Below are positions 17,749 through 26,868 of a stretch of 64,000 nt of DNA, piece after piece. Below the pieces are notes generated by a model, which made no database searches, was not told the origin of the DNA, and saw only the letters and a list, made by a program, of their open reading frames with translations. The translations under genes were made by a program, and so were the position numbers. The stretch's first letter is position 1, and every line of letters starts with the position of its first letter. The stretch comes from Fusobacterium naviforme (GTDB lineage: Bacteria > Bacillota > Clostridia > Lachnospirales > Lachnospiraceae): assembly GCA_003014445.1 (NCBI GenBank), contig PYGH01000002.1, positions 62,001-126,000 of the forward strand, read 5' to 3'.

Positions 17749-18258
17749 ATCAGCGAATCATTGGTTAACGGACAGGTCCGCTTCCGCGAGGTCAGACTCA
17801 TAGGAACGGAAGGGGAACAGCTTGGTATCATGTCTTCTCTGGACGCTTTGAAGATAGCAGAAGAGGCAGAGCTTGATCTGGTCTGCATCTCTCCGACGGC
17901 AAAACCGCCGGTGTGCAAGATCATCGATTACGGTAAATACCGCTATGAGATGATACGCAGAGACAAGGAAGCGAAGAAGAAGCAGAAAATTGTCGAGTTA
18001 AAGGAAGTACGTCTGTCACCCAATATTGATACAAATGATTTGGCTACAAAGACGAACGCCGCCAGAAAATTCCTTGAAAAAGGAAATAAGGTGAAGGTAA
18101 CACTGCGCTTCCGTGGACGCGAGATGTCCCATATGAATCAGTCGAGATACATACTTGATGATTTTGCAAAGGAGCTCGCGGATATCGCCGTGATCGACAA
18201 GCCCTCCAAGGTTGAGGGCAGAACTCTGGTCATGTTTATGAGCGCTAAAAAGAACTAA
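17749..18258 (+). CDS. infC: Translation initiation factor IF-3 (AUC start)
   Basis: Binds the 30S subunit and checks start codons. The 169-residue product has the N-domain start [19 protein letters not shown], the linker KEAKKKQK and the C-domain [15 protein letters not shown], matching full-length IF-3. Homology begins exactly at ATC 17749, with GGAGGT at 17735-17740 and 8 bp spacing. No ATG, GTG or TTG lies in that position. Rare AUU/AUC/AUA starts are a known autoregulatory feature of infC, because IF-3 discriminates against them. It leads the infC-rpmI-rplT operon. Confidence 0.94.
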   Translation: MSESLVNGQVRFREVRLIGTEGEQLGIMSSLDALKIAEEAELDLVCISPTAKPPVCKIIDYGKYRYEMIRRDKEAKKKQKIVELKEVRLSPNIDTNDLATKTNAARKFLEKGNKVKVTLRFRGREMSHMNQSRYILDDFAKELADIAVIDKPSKVEGRTLVMFMSAKKN

Positions 18259-18274
18259 GCAGGAGGAAATTATC

Positions 18275-18472
18275 ATGCCGAAGGTAAAAACAAGCAGAGC
18301 AGCAGCAAAGCGTTTTAAAGCGTCTGGTACCGGTAAGCTCATCAGAAACAAGGCTTATAAGTCCCACATCTTAACCAAGAAGTCTACGAAGCGCAAGAGA
18401 AATCTGAGAAAAGACATCGTGACAGACAGCACGAATGTCAAGATGATGAAGAAAATTCTGCCGTATTTATAA
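18275..18472 (+). CDS. rpmI: 50S ribosomal protein L35
   Basis: 65-residue basic protein of the large subunit: [14 protein letters not shown] at the start and [16 protein letters not shown] in the centre. AGGAGGAA lies just upstream, 16 bp after infC. Typical position and length. Confidence 0.97.
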   Translation: MPKVKTSRAAAKRFKASGTGKLIRNKAYKSHILTKKSTKRKRNLRKDIVTDSTNVKMMKKILPYL

Positions 18473-18508
18473 TCGGACTCAGAAAGTTAAGAAGGAGGAA
18501 CCAGAACA

Positions 18509-18862
18509 ATGGCAAGAGTCAAAGGCGCTATGCACGCAAAGGCAAAACATAATAGAATTCTGAAGCTCGCAAAGGGCTACAGAGGTGCGCGTTCCAAGCA
18601 GTACAGAGTAGCAAAGCAGACCGTTATGAGAGCACTCGCTACTGCATATGAGGGACGCAAGCAGAAGAAGAGACAGTTCCGTCAGCTCTGGATTGCACGT
18701 ATCAACGCGGCGTGCAGAATGAACGATATCTCTTATTCCAAGTTCATGTACGGCCTGAAGAAGGCGGAGATTGTAATGAACCGCAAGATGCTTTCGGATC
18801 TCGCAATCAACGATGCTGCCGGCTTCACAAAGCTTGTTGAGGCTGCAAAGGCTGCACTGTAA
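18509..18862 (+). CDS. rplT: 50S ribosomal protein L20
   Basis: 117-residue early-assembly protein of the large subunit, beginning [23 protein letters not shown] and containing [19 protein letters not shown]. In the family it also represses its own operon by binding the leader upstream of infC. AAGGAGGAA precedes the start. Last gene before a strong terminator. Confidence 0.97.
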   Translation: MARVKGAMHAKAKHNRILKLAKGYRGARSKQYRVAKQTVMRALATAYEGRKQKKRQFRQLWIARINAACRMNDISYSKFMYGLKKAEIVMNRKMLSDLAINDAAGFTKLVEAAKAAL

Positions 18863-18889
18863 GTCTTATAACCGAACAGAATGAAATTA

Positions 18890-18921
18890 CAGGGCGATGG
18901 ATTTTCCTATCGCCCTGTTTT
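18890..18921 (+). terminator. Terminator of the infC-rpmI-rplT operon
   Basis: CAGGGCGAT (18890-18898) pairs with ATCGCCCTG (18909-18917), followed by TTTT. Confidence 0.8.
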
Positions 18922-18940
18922 AACACATGCAGATAACGTA

Positions 18941-18968
18941 AGAGAGACAGCCAATCGACTGTCTCTCT
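18941..18968 (-). terminator. Terminator of the minus-strand tRNA-Leu
   Basis: Ten-bp perfect stem AGAGAGACAG (18941-18950)/CTGTCTCTCT (18959-18968), lying 7 bp beyond the tRNA 3' end on the minus strand. Confidence 0.6.
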
Positions 18969-18975
18969 TCGGAAG

Positions 18976-19058
18976 TGCGGGAAATGGGACTTGAACCCAC
19001 ACGGCTTGTGGCCACTAGATCCTTAGTCTAGCCTGTCTGCCAATTCCAGCATTCCCGC
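18976..19058 (-). tRNA. tRNA-Leu, anticodon AAG
   Basis: The minus strand folds as a class II tRNA. Acceptor stem GCGGGAA/TTCCCGC, D-loop GAATTGGCAGA, anticodon stem CTAGA/TCTAG with loop CTAAGGA (anticodon AAG), long variable arm GGC..GCC, T-arm GTGGG-TTCAAGT-CCCAT. Discriminator A, and CCA is not encoded. It would read CUU codons, and others if A34 is deaminated. Confidence 0.93.
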
Positions 19059-19070
19059 TCAACGCAAAAT

Positions 19071-19099
19071 AATATATCATAACGAGAGAGGCAATGCAA
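19071..19099 (-). promoter_or_regulatory. Promoter of tRNA-Leu(AAG)
   Basis: On the minus strand, TTGCAT (19099-19094) and TATATT (19076-19071), spacer 17 bp, about 12 bp before the tRNA. Confidence 0.6.
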
Positions 19100-19173
19100 G
19101 CATAAAATCGGCCAAAACCAAAGGCTGAAAGAAAAAAAGCTGCAAAAAAGATGTAAAGAACTGTAAAAAAGAA

Positions 19174-19202
19174 TTGACAGTTTGGCAACCTTCTGATATA
19201 GT
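19174..19202 (+). promoter_or_regulatory. Promoter of tRNA-Leu(CAG)
   Basis: TTGACA at 19174-19179 and TATAGT at 19197-19202, spacer 17 bp, 16 bp before the tRNA. Confidence 0.8.
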
Positions 19203-19218
19203 ACCCTTTGTTCGGTTC

Positions 19219-19302
19219 GCAGAGATGGCGGAATTGGCAGACGCGCACGGTTCAGGTCCGTGTGACAGCAATGTCATGAGGGTTCAAGTCCCTTTCTCTG
19301 CA
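19219..19302 (+). tRNA. tRNA-Leu, anticodon CAG
   Basis: Acceptor GCAGAGA/TCTCTGC, D-arm GCG-GAATTGGCAGA-CGC, anticodon stem CACGG/CCGTG with loop TTCAGGT (anticodon CAG), long variable arm TGACAGCAATGTCAT, T-arm GAGGG-TTCAAGT-CCCTT, discriminator A. Class II leucine tRNA for CUG. CCA is not encoded. Confidence 0.96.
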
Positions 19303-19311
19303 CTAACATTT

Positions 19312-19338
19312 TGACACCGGTTATCCGGTGTCTTTTTT
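19312..19338 (+). terminator. Terminator of tRNA-Leu(CAG)
   Basis: GACACCGG-TTAT-CCGGTGTC followed by TTTTTT. Confidence 0.9.
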
Positions 19339-19437
19339 ATGCTCCAAAGCCTTTATTTATGCGGGTTTGCGGTACTTTCAACTATGCCGTCCTGCGTTGT
19401 CCTTTTTTATTCTAAAAACATGCGTTTTAAGGCAAAA

Positions 19438-19537
19438 TGTAGTCAGAGATGTAGTCAAAATGTAGTCAGATTTTCGGGTCGCAAAAGCGCTGAAATACAG
19501 GAGGTCAAGAGCAGGGAGGAGAACCGAAGTGTAGTCA
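19438..19537. repeat. Four TGTAGTCA octamers near tRNA-Leu
   Basis: TGTAGTCA occurs at 19438-19445, 19450-19457, 19461-19468 and 19530-19537. The stretch lies 135-235 bp beyond a tRNA gene and has no credible gene. It may be a remnant or arm-type binding site of a lost tRNA-targeting integrative element, but no integrase is left. The remainder of 19339-19658 shows nothing I can name. Confidence 0.5.
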
Positions 19538-19658
19538 GTTTTTTGTGTATAGCACAAAATCGATCGACATATTATCCTAGACTATAAGCCTCTGTTTTTA
19601 GACGGTAGCTATGGCTACGTCCGTGGCAGAGTGCTGTTATAGCTGTCACGCCATTTTT

Positions 19659-19802
19659 ATGGTAAAATAACGAGGAAAGACTCCATGCGCTTGCGCAAAT
19701 GGAGTTTTGACGAGAAAACCCATCGAGCGGCAGCGAGATGGTAAAATAACGAGGAAAGACTCCATGCGCTTGCGCAAATGGAGTTTTGGCGAGAAAACCC
19801 AT
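19659..19802. repeat. Tandem 79-bp hairpin repeat (two copies and a fragment)
   Basis: A 65-bp block at 19659-19723 recurs at 19738-19802 with very few differences, period 79 bp. A fragment of the flank (CAGCGAGA-GGGTAAAA) follows the second copy. Each block carries a hairpin CTCCAT-GCGC-TT-GCGC-AA-ATGGAG followed by TTTTG, and starts ATGGTAAAATAACGAGG. It may be a REP-like or MITE-like element. Minus-strand frames here are only repeat translations. Confidence 0.8.
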
Positions 19803-19867
19803 TAGTCAGCAGCGAGAGGGTAAAACAGTCATCGCAGTATATTTCTGTAATTGAGGTGCAGGACGAT

Positions 19868-20878
19868 ATGAGCATACGAGAAGAACTGGAAGAAGCCGAG
19901 CGTACCTTTCTCTCTCCCGGTGCAGCTTTGAGCTGCAATTCCCGCGGGCGGGATCGTGAGGAGCCGCAGGATGATCTCCGTCCGGTTTACCAGCGAGATC
20001 GGGATCGCATTCTGCACTGCAAGGCTTTTCGGCGTCTGAAACATAAGACGCAGGTATTTCTGGCGCCGGAGGGCGATCACTACCGCACCCGGCTCACACA
20101 TACGCTTGAGGTATCACAGATCGCCAGAACCATCTCGAAATCTCTGCGCCTAAATGAAGATCTCACTGAAGCTATTGCACTGGGACATGATCTGGGGCAT
20201 ACGCCGTTTGGGCACGCCGGAGAACGCGTGCTAAACCGTATCTGTCCGGAGGGTTTTAAGCACAATGTACAGAGTGTGCGCACTGTGGAATTTCTGGAAA
20301 AGAGCGGAAGAGGTCTGAATCTCACGAAAGAGGTGCGGGACGGCATACTAAATCACGGCACTGCCGGACATCCCTCCACGCAGGAGGGTTGTGTGGTGCG
20401 AATTTCAGATAAAATCGCCTACATTAACCACGATATCGACGACTCGATTCGGGCGGGCATCTTTACGGAACAGGATCTTCCCGCGGAGTATACGGAGTTG
20501 CTTGGACACAGCGTCCGGGATCGGCTGAACACAATGATACGAAATGTGATCTCTCACAGTTTGGGACAGCAGTCTGTGCAGATGTCGGAGGGCATGTTCG
20601 AGAGCATGATGGGGCTCAGAGCCTGGCTCTTCCGCAATGTCTACAGCGACAGCGCACCGAAGGCAGAGGAAGCGAAGGCTCAGGAGATGATACGCCAGCT
20701 CTATGAGTATTTCTGTGCCCACCCATCTGCAATGCCGAGGGAGTATCAATATTTTATGACAGAGCTCAGACAGCCACTCGAGCGCACCGTCTGTGATTAC
20801 ATCGCAGGAATGAGCGATCAGTACGCAATTCACTGCTTTGAGGAGCTCTTTGTTCCCAAGTCCTGGTCCGTTTTCTGA
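19868..20878 (+). CDS. dgt: dGTP triphosphohydrolase (HD domain)
   Basis: Deoxynucleoside triphosphate hydrolase of the HD superfamily. The 336-residue product has FRRLKHKTQVF, RTRLTHTLEVSQIAR (first His), then GHDLGHTPFGHAGE with the HD pair, and a later RISDKIAYINHDIDD with the final Asp. I chose ATG 19868 because GAGGTG (19853-19858) is 9 bp upstream and homology begins there. The frame upstream runs through the 79-bp repeat. It precedes dnaG by 24 bp, as in other Clostridia. Confidence 0.93.
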   Translation: MSIREELEEAERTFLSPGAALSCNSRGRDREEPQDDLRPVYQRDRDRILHCKAFRRLKHKTQVFLAPEGDHYRTRLTHTLEVSQIARTISKSLRLNEDLTEAIALGHDLGHTPFGHAGERVLNRICPEGFKHNVQSVRTVEFLEKSGRGLNLTKEVRDGILNHGTAGHPSTQEGCVVRISDKIAYINHDIDDSIRAGIFTEQDLPAEYTELLGHSVRDRLNTMIRNVISHSLGQQSVQMSEGMFESMMGLRAWLFRNVYSDSAPKAEEAKAQEMIRQLYEYFCAHPSAMPREYQYFMTELRQPLERTVCDYIAGMSDQYAIHCFEELFVPKSWSVF

Positions 20879-20902
20879 AGAATTTCCGGAGAGGAGGAAG
20901 CC

Positions 20903-22702
20903 TTGTTCTATTCAGATGAAATCATCGAGGAGGTACGTGCCAGAAATGATATTCTGGATGTGATTTCTCCTTATGTCAGCCTGAAGAGGAAGGGGAGCAG
21001 CTATTTTGGTCTTTGTCCCTTTCACAATGAGAAGAGCGGCTCCTTTTCCGTATCCCCGTCGAAGCAGATGTACTATTGCTTTGGCTGCGGCGCTGGTGGA
21101 AATGTTATTTCCTTTGTCATGCAGTACGAAAACTTAAGCTTTCCGGAGGCGGTGCGTTTTCTCGCAAAGCGCTGCGGCATGAGTCTTCCGGAGCAGGAAT
21201 ATTCGGATGCGGATCGTAAGACTCATCAGCTGCGGGAACAGTTGCTGGAGATGCATAAGCTTGCCGCAACGCATTATTATCAGCTGCTGCACACAAGGGA
21301 GGGAGAGAGAGCTTATCAGTATCTGACCGGCAGAGGACTTTCTGAGGAGACCCTGCGCCGCTTTGGTCTGGGGTACTCCAGCAAACGTCCGGGAGAGCTC
21401 TATCACTTCTTAAAGAGCCGGGGCTATACAGACCCGGTACTGAAGGAGAGCGGACTCGTCACGATCGAGGAACGCGGGGCGCGGGATAAGTTCTGGAATC
21501 GGGCGATGTTTCCGATTCTCGATATCAACAGCCGCGTCATCGGCTTTGGCGGCCGGGTAATGGGAGAGGGAGAGCCGAAATACCTGAATTCCCCGGAGAC
21601 GAAGCTCTTTGACAAGAGCCGAAATCTATACGGACTGAATTACGCAAGAAGTTCAAGGAAGGATTTTTTCCTTCTGTGCGAAGGTTATATGGACGTGATT
21701 TCTCTCCATCAGGCCGGCTTCACCAATGCGGTCGCCTCACTCGGAACGGCTCTGACAGCGCAGCACTGTCTGCTCCTGAAGCGCTATGTGAAGCAGGTGA
21801 TTCTGACCTATGACTCAGACGGCGCGGGGCAGAATGCCGCCAAGCGCGCACTTCCGCTGCTGAGAAATGCCGGTATCAATGCGCGCGTCCTCTCCATGAA
21901 GCCCTACAAGGACCCGGATGAATTTATAAAGGCACTGGGAGCGGATGCCTATCAGGAGAGAATTGACGCAGCAAAGAACGCGTTTCTCTGGGAGATAGAT
22001 CAGCTTGCAAAGCAGTACAACAGCACGGACCCTGCAGAAAAAACAGCCTTTTATCGGGAGTGCGCCGGAAAGTTGGCAGAATTTTCCGAACCATTGGAGC
22101 GGGAAAACTACCTGCAAGCGGTATCAAGAGAGCATATGATACCGGAAAGAGAGTTGCGGGAGCTTGTGAATCGGACTGGTGCCAGAGTGCAGCTGAAACA
22201 GAACTACGACAGGGAGCGCTATGCAGTGCCGAATCCCGGGGAAAAGGATTCTGGTTCGCGCAGAAGAAAGACGGCGGAGCAGGAGGATCCGGTTCTGAAA
22301 AGTCAGCGTCTGTTTCTCACTCTGCTTGCTGAAGAGCCGGAGCTCTTGAAGAAAACAGATCAGTGGGTTTCTCCGGAACATTTTACAGATTCTCTCTACC
22401 GTGAACTTGCAGAAAAACTCTTTCTCAGTATACATAAGGGCAATGTCAATCCGGGAGCGATTCTGAATGGGTATGCGGAGGATGAAGAAAAAGCCGGAAG
22501 GGCTGCAGCGGTCTTTCATGCAAAGCTCAGTGCAGCGCTGGATCAGGAGGAAAAGGAAAAGGCTCTGATTGATTGTATTCGAAACATTCGTATGGAATAC
22601 CTGAATCAGGCATCTCGCAGCGCCACGACTGTTGCCGAGCTGCAAAAGATACTGAAGGAAAAAGCGGAACTGAAAAACACAAGGATTGAACTCGGGGGGT
22701 AG
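20903..22702 (+). CDS. dnaG: DNA primase DnaG
   Basis: Synthesises RNA primers at the fork. The CHC2 zinc finger [13 protein letters not shown]...[11 protein letters not shown] (about 39-68) is intact. The Toprim fold has CEGYMD (about 257-262) and [15 protein letters not shown] (about 302-316). The C-terminal helicase-binding domain follows. Length 599 residues, normal. The start is TTG at 20903 behind GGAGAGGAGGAAG. It leads dnaG-rpoD-trmK, the macromolecular synthesis cluster. Confidence 0.96.
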   Translation: MFYSDEIIEEVRARNDILDVISPYVSLKRKGSSYFGLCPFHNEKSGSFSVSPSKQMYYCFGCGAGGNVISFVMQYENLSFPEAVRFLAKRCGMSLPEQEYSDADRKTHQLREQLLEMHKLAATHYYQLLHTREGERAYQYLTGRGLSEETLRRFGLGYSSKRPGELYHFLKSRGYTDPVLKESGLVTIEERGARDKFWNRAMFPILDINSRVIGFGGRVMGEGEPKYLNSPETKLFDKSRNLYGLNYARSSRKDFFLLCEGYMDVISLHQAGFTNAVASLGTALTAQHCLLLKRYVKQVILTYDSDGAGQNAAKRALPLLRNAGINARVLSMKPYKDPDEFIKALGADAYQERIDAAKNAFLWEIDQLAKQYNSTDPAEKTAFYRECAGKLAEFSEPLERENYLQAVSREHMIPERELRELVNRTGARVQLKQNYDRERYAVPNPGEKDSGSRRRKTAEQEDPVLKSQRLFLTLLAEEPELLKKTDQWVSPEHFTDSLYRELAEKLFLSIHKGNVNPGAILNGYAEDEEKAGRAAAVFHAKLSAALDQEEKEKALIDCIRNIRMEYLNQASRSATTVAELQKILKEKAELKNTRIELGG

Positions 22703-22707
22703 ACTAT

Positions 22708-23859
22708 ATGTCACAGACAAATCTGGATGCTTCAGGTCTCGCAGATAAGCTACAGCGCATTGCTGCAGAAGCAGCGAAGAAAAAAGGGGTTATCAGCAAC
22801 GAAGAGCTGATGGAGTGGTTCAAAAATGATCAGCTCACGACAGAACAGCTGGATCAAGTCTATGAGTATCTGGACAGCCATAAAATTGATATTCTGAACA
22901 CAGAGGAAAATGACGAGGATATGACACCGTCTTTTCTGGACGATGATGATGAAAGTGCAGAAGATGTAGCGGAGGAAGAACTGACCGAGCTCAAGGAATT
23001 GGAGGTTCCGGAAGGGGTGGGCCTCGAGGATCCGGTCAGAATGTATCTGAAGGAAATCGGAAAGATTCCTCTGCTCTCAGCGGAACAGGAGCAAACTTTG
23101 GCCAGGGCCATGGTTGAAGGGAGCGTCGAAAGCAGAAATGCGGCCAAGCAAAAGCTCGCCGAATCAAATCTTCGTCTTGTTGTCAGCATAGCCAAGCGCT
23201 ATGTAGGAAGAGGAATGCAGTTTCTCGACCTGATTCAGGAAGGCAATCTCGGTCTTCTGAAGGCCGTGGATAAATTTGATTATACGAAGGGATTTAAGTT
23301 CTCGACCTATGCCACCTGGTGGATACGCCAGTCCATCACCCGCTCCATCGCGGATCAGGCCCGCACAATACGCATTCCGGTGCACATGGTAGAGACGATC
23401 AATCGCCTTGTCCGTACACAGCGACAGATGGTACAGGAGCTTGGCAGAGAACCCTCCGCAGATGAGCTCGCAAAGAGGCTTGATACACCGGTTGAAAAGG
23501 TGCGGGATATCATACAGATCTCTCAGGAACCGGTCTCCTTTGAGACGCCGATTGGCGAAGAGGAGGACTCCCATCTCGGTGATTTTATTCAGGACGATAA
23601 CAGCCAGGTTCCGGTGGATGCCGCTGCCGGCGTGCTGCTGCATGAGCAGCTGATGGGAGTTATCAATCAGCTTTCAGAGCGTGAGCAGAAGGTATTAAAG
23701 CTTCGTTTTGGCCTGATGGACGGAAAACCGAGAACACTCGAGGAAGTGGGCAGGGAATTCAACGTGACCCGGGAGCGCATCCGGCAGATTGAGGCAAAGG
23801 CGCTCAGAAAGCTGCGCCATCCCAGCCGGTCAAAGCAGCTGAAAGACTATCTTGACTGA
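22708..23859 (+). CDS. rpoD: Primary RNA polymerase sigma factor (SigA/RpoD)
   Basis: Housekeeping sigma factor. Region 1.1 opens the protein (about 5-60), followed by an acidic linker. Region 1.2 is [17 protein letters not shown], region 2 has [31 protein letters not shown], and regions 3 and 4 end with [21 protein letters not shown]. Length 383 residues, normal for Firmicutes. It starts 5 bp after dnaG. It would read the many TTGACA/TATAAT promoters in the window. Confidence 0.97.
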   Translation: MSQTNLDASGLADKLQRIAAEAAKKKGVISNEELMEWFKNDQLTTEQLDQVYEYLDSHKIDILNTEENDEDMTPSFLDDDDESAEDVAEEELTELKELEVPEGVGLEDPVRMYLKEIGKIPLLSAEQEQTLARAMVEGSVESRNAAKQKLAESNLRLVVSIAKRYVGRGMQFLDLIQEGNLGLLKAVDKFDYTKGFKFSTYATWWIRQSITRSIADQARTIRIPVHMVETINRLVRTQRQMVQELGREPSADELAKRLDTPVEKVRDIIQISQEPVSFETPIGEEEDSHLGDFIQDDNSQVPVDAAAGVLLHEQLMGVINQLSEREQKVLKLRFGLMDGKPRTLEEVGREFNVTRERIRQIEAKALRKLRHPSRSKQLKDYLD

Positions 23860-23867
23860 GGAGCTTT

Positions 23868-24659
23868 ATGGCAGAAAAAGAAACGACAGCGCATCCCAGA
23901 CTTTCTGCGCGACTTTCCGCTCTTGCGAACATGGTGACGCCGGGACACCGGCTTGCAGACATCGGCACCGATCACGCACTGATTCCGGTGAGTCTGCTGC
24001 TTAAACAGCGTATCCCCTTTGCATATGCCTGTGACATCGGAGCAGGCCCGCTTGCCAGGGCGGAGGCGCACATCCACGCCTATGGTCTTGAAGCCCGAAC
24101 TGCGCTCCGTCTCTCGGACGGTCTGAAGGGACTGCGCCCGGGGGAGGCAGATACAGTGCTGATCTCCGGCATGGGCGGAGAGCTGATGATACGAATACTT
24201 GAAGAGGGCGCTTTTAAGAGGAGCGGTTTTCCAAAGCTGCAGTCCCTCTATGACAGTGCAAATGAATGGATCTTCTCTCCACACACAGCCTGGGCGCTGT
24301 TCCGGGTATATCTGAAGACACATGGTTTTTGCATTCAGAGAGAGCAGCTGCTGTGTGAGGAGGATAAATACTATCTTATTTTAAAGGCGGTGCGCGGAAA
24401 CGGGGAGAAACCCTATCTTGCAACCAGAAAATATGGAATTCCGGATGCTGTTGCAGAACGCTTCGGCCCTGTGCTTCTCGCCGAACGAGATCCGGTGCTG
24501 CTTCGCTTTATCACGCATGAGATCAAAAAAGAAAACACAATACTTACGCAGCTGGGAACTGCGTCTGGTCCAGCGGTGAGCCATAAACAAAAAAAACTCG
24601 TGCAGAGTATCACTGCTATGGAACGGCTTTCCACCTTTTTACAGATGGCTGAAGCTTAG
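23868..24659 (+). CDS. trmK: tRNA (adenine(22)-N1)-methyltransferase TrmK
   Basis: Methylates A22 in the tRNA D-loop. The 263-residue product has RLSALANMVTPGHRLADIGTDHALIPV (SAM motif I) and ISGMGGELMIRIL (motif IV region), both diagnostic of the COG2384 family. It begins 8 bp after rpoD, the conserved position in Firmicutes. The C-terminus is helical. Confidence 0.92.
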   Translation: MAEKETTAHPRLSARLSALANMVTPGHRLADIGTDHALIPVSLLLKQRIPFAYACDIGAGPLARAEAHIHAYGLEARTALRLSDGLKGLRPGEADTVLISGMGGELMIRILEEGAFKRSGFPKLQSLYDSANEWIFSPHTAWALFRVYLKTHGFCIQREQLLCEEDKYYLILKAVRGNGEKPYLATRKYGIPDAVAERFGPVLLAERDPVLLRFITHEIKKENTILTQLGTASGPAVSHKQKKLVQSITAMERLSTFLQMAEA

Positions 24660-24705
24660 CCCTCTGGAAAATACGAAGCAGACAGTAAACAGAAAGGAAG
24701 TATTA

Positions 24706-26373
24706 ATGACAGGAGAACTTTGTACCGTAACAGTTGGAAAAGAGCAGATCTGCTGCCCGGCGGGCACGAAGTTTCAGGAGATTGCCGAGCAGATGCAGAA
24801 AAATTATTCTCACCGCATTCTGCTGGTAAAGTGTGGCCCTGCGCTGCGGGAGCTGAGTAAAACCGTTGAAGAGAGCTGTACGGTTGAAATGATCACAGCT
24901 GCGGATAAGCCGGGCCACCAGTGCTATGAGCGAAGCGCTGTGCTCCTGATGTTGAAGGCCTTCTACGATGTGGTCGGGAGAGAGCATATCGACGGACTGA
25001 CGATTGATTACTCTGTGGGGCGTGCACTGTTCTGTCAGGCCCGGGGAGCTTTTACCCTGGACCAGGAGCTGATCAATAAAGTGAGTACAGGGATGCAGCG
25101 CCTTGTAGAGCTGGCTTTGCCGATTGAAAAAATGAATGTGCCAAAGGCGGAGGCCATACGCCTATTTAAAAAGAACGGAATGCGGGACAAGGAACGGCTG
25201 TTCCGCTTCCGCAGAAGCTCACGGGTCAATATCTACAGCCTTGCAGGCTTCACGGATTACTTCTACGGCTATATGGTTCCGGATAGCTCGTACATCCATT
25301 GCTTTGCGCTGGAGCTCTTCGGAGATGGTTTTGTACTGCGTCTTCCCACAATGGAGAATCCGGATGAACTTCCGATCTTTACTCCATCCAGGAAGGTGTT
25401 TCAGGAGATGCATAAAACCACGGAAAAGCTTGAGAAAACAGGATTGAATACGGTGGCTTCACTCAACGAGGCCATCGCTTCCGGAAAGACCAGAGAGCTC
25501 CTGCTCTGCGAGGAGGCCCTGATGGAGAAGCGAATCGGGGATATTGCGCAGCAGATTGCGGAGCGCAGGAATCTGCGTTTTGTTATGATCGCAGGTCCCT
25601 CATCCTCCGGTAAAACAACGTTTTCAAAGCGTCTGTCTACCCAACTCATGGCTCTGGGCCTGCGTCCGCACCCCATTGAAGTGGATAATTACTTTAAAAA
25701 CCGGGAGGATACTCCGCGGGATGCCAATGGAGAATATGACTTTGAGAGTCTTGGCGCAATGGATGTAAAAAAATTCAATGAGGATATGTCCCGTCTCATG
25801 CAAGGCGAGAGAGTGGAGCTGCCCCGTTTCAATTTCACCAGAGGACAGCGAGAGTACTGCGGTGATTTTTTACAGTGCGGTCCGGAAGATATACTGGTCA
25901 TAGAAGGGATTCATTGTCTGAATGATCTTCTTTCTGAGGCTATTCCGGCGGAGCGCAAATTTCGCATTTATATCAGCTGCCTGACACAGATGAATATCGA
26001 TGAGCACAATCGCATTCCAACCACCGATGCGCGCCTGCTCCGCAGAATGACGCGCGACGCCAGAATCAGAGGTACAAGTGCGCAGGAGACTTTGCACAGA
26101 TGGCCCTCTGTGGTCCGAGGGGAGCATCTAAACATCTTTCCTTTCCAGGATGGAGCAGATCTGATTTTCAATTCCGCTCTGATTTATGAGACCGCAGTGA
26201 TTAAGCCCTATGCGGAAGCTCTGCTCTACGGAATTCCGGAAAATTCGCCGGAATATCCGGAAGCCAAGCGTCTCCTGAAATTTCTTGAGTATTTTTTAAC
26301 TATTCCTTCAGATCATATTCCGGCGACCTCAATTATTCGTGAATTTGTCGGCGGCAGTTGTTACGGGATGTAA
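24706..26373 (+). CDS. Nucleoside (uridine-like) kinase with ThrRS-like N-terminal domain
   Basis: The product has 555 residues. Residues 1-60 resemble a TGS domain and about 60-220 the ThrRS second domain, but the HxxxH editing motif is absent (CYERSAVLL in its place). A P-loop kinase follows: GPSSSGKTTFSKRL (about 297-310), PIEVDNYFKNREDTPRD, VIEGIHCLND and a uridine-kinase-like RDARIRG segment. Phosphorylation of a nucleoside is inferred from the family. AGAAAGGAAG precedes the start. It stands alone before rnpB. Confidence 0.85.
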   Translation: MTGELCTVTVGKEQICCPAGTKFQEIAEQMQKNYSHRILLVKCGPALRELSKTVEESCTVEMITAADKPGHQCYERSAVLLMLKAFYDVVGREHIDGLTIDYSVGRALFCQARGAFTLDQELINKVSTGMQRLVELALPIEKMNVPKAEAIRLFKKNGMRDKERLFRFRRSSRVNIYSLAGFTDYFYGYMVPDSSYIHCFALELFGDGFVLRLPTMENPDELPIFTPSRKVFQEMHKTTEKLEKTGLNTVASLNEAIASGKTRELLLCEEALMEKRIGDIAQQIAERRNLRFVMIAGPSSSGKTTFSKRLSTQLMALGLRPHPIEVDNYFKNREDTPRDANGEYDFESLGAMDVKKFNEDMSRLMQGERVELPRFNFTRGQREYCGDFLQCGPEDILVIEGIHCLNDLLSEAIPAERKFRIYISCLTQMNIDEHNRIPTTDARLLRRMTRDARIRGTSAQETLHRWPSVVRGEHLNIFPFQDGADLIFNSALIYETAVIKPYAEALLYGIPENSPEYPEAKRLLKFLEYFLTIPSDHIPATSIIREFVGGSCYGM

Positions 26374-26409
26374 GCTCTGAGGAACGACTCATATTGCAGA
26401 AGCTTTTCA

Positions 26410-26438
26410 TTGCGAAAACCACGAGACTGTGTTACAGT
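26410..26438 (+). promoter_or_regulatory. Promoter of rnpB
   Basis: TTGCGA at 26410-26415 and TACAGT at 26433-26438, spacer 17 bp, placing the start about 8 bp on, at the first P1 base. Confidence 0.6.
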
Positions 26439-26445
26439 ACAGTCC

Positions 26446-26810
26446 GGAGACGGACAGACGGTCGCGGCTGCAGAGACGAAAGGCTGCAGGTGAGGAAAGT
26501 CCGGGCTTCACAGGGCAGGATGCCGGATAACATCCGGTGGAGGGGACTCCCAGGATAGTGCAACAGAGATATACCGCCGGCCTTGGCCGGTAAGGGTGCA
26601 AAGGCGGTGTAAGAGACCACCGACCGCGCGGTGACGTGCGGGGCTATGTAAACCCCATCCGAAGCAAGACCGAACAGGACAGATCGGTTGCCCGCCGATT
26701 TTCAGAGCAATCTGAAAATACTGTCCGGGTAGGTCGCTTGAGCCTGTCGGTAACGACAGGACTAGATAGATGACCGTTTGATACATAACCCGGCTTACAG
26801 TTCGTCTCTA
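26446..26810 (+). ncRNA. rnpB: RNase P RNA (class A)
   Basis: The catalytic RNA that matures tRNA 5' ends. The conserved GAGGAAAGTCCGGGCTTC is at about 26492-26509, AGATAGATGACCGTTTGATACA near 26763 and ACCCGGCTTACAG at the end. P1 pairs GAGACGGAC (26447-26455) with GTTCGTCTC (26800-26808). Length about 365 nt. The ends are set by P1 and are accurate to a few bases. Confidence 0.96.
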
Positions 26811-26824
26811 TAAGAAACAGAGTG

Positions 26825-26868
26825 ATGAGTTTCGCTGAGTCTGCAAAGACTTGGCGAAGCTCATTTTG
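26825..26868 (+). terminator. Terminator of rnpB
   Basis: Long interrupted stem: ATGAG-TTTCGC-AGTCT with AGACT-GCGAA-CTCAT, loop GCAA, followed by TTTTG. Confidence 0.75.

Noticed and set aside
19659-19802. CRISPR array
   Set aside because: Only two 65-bp blocks with 14-bp gaps that share sequence; no unique spacers and no cas genes.
26374-26620. Short frames over the RNase P RNA
   Set aside because: They overlap the folded rnpB gene and have no homology.
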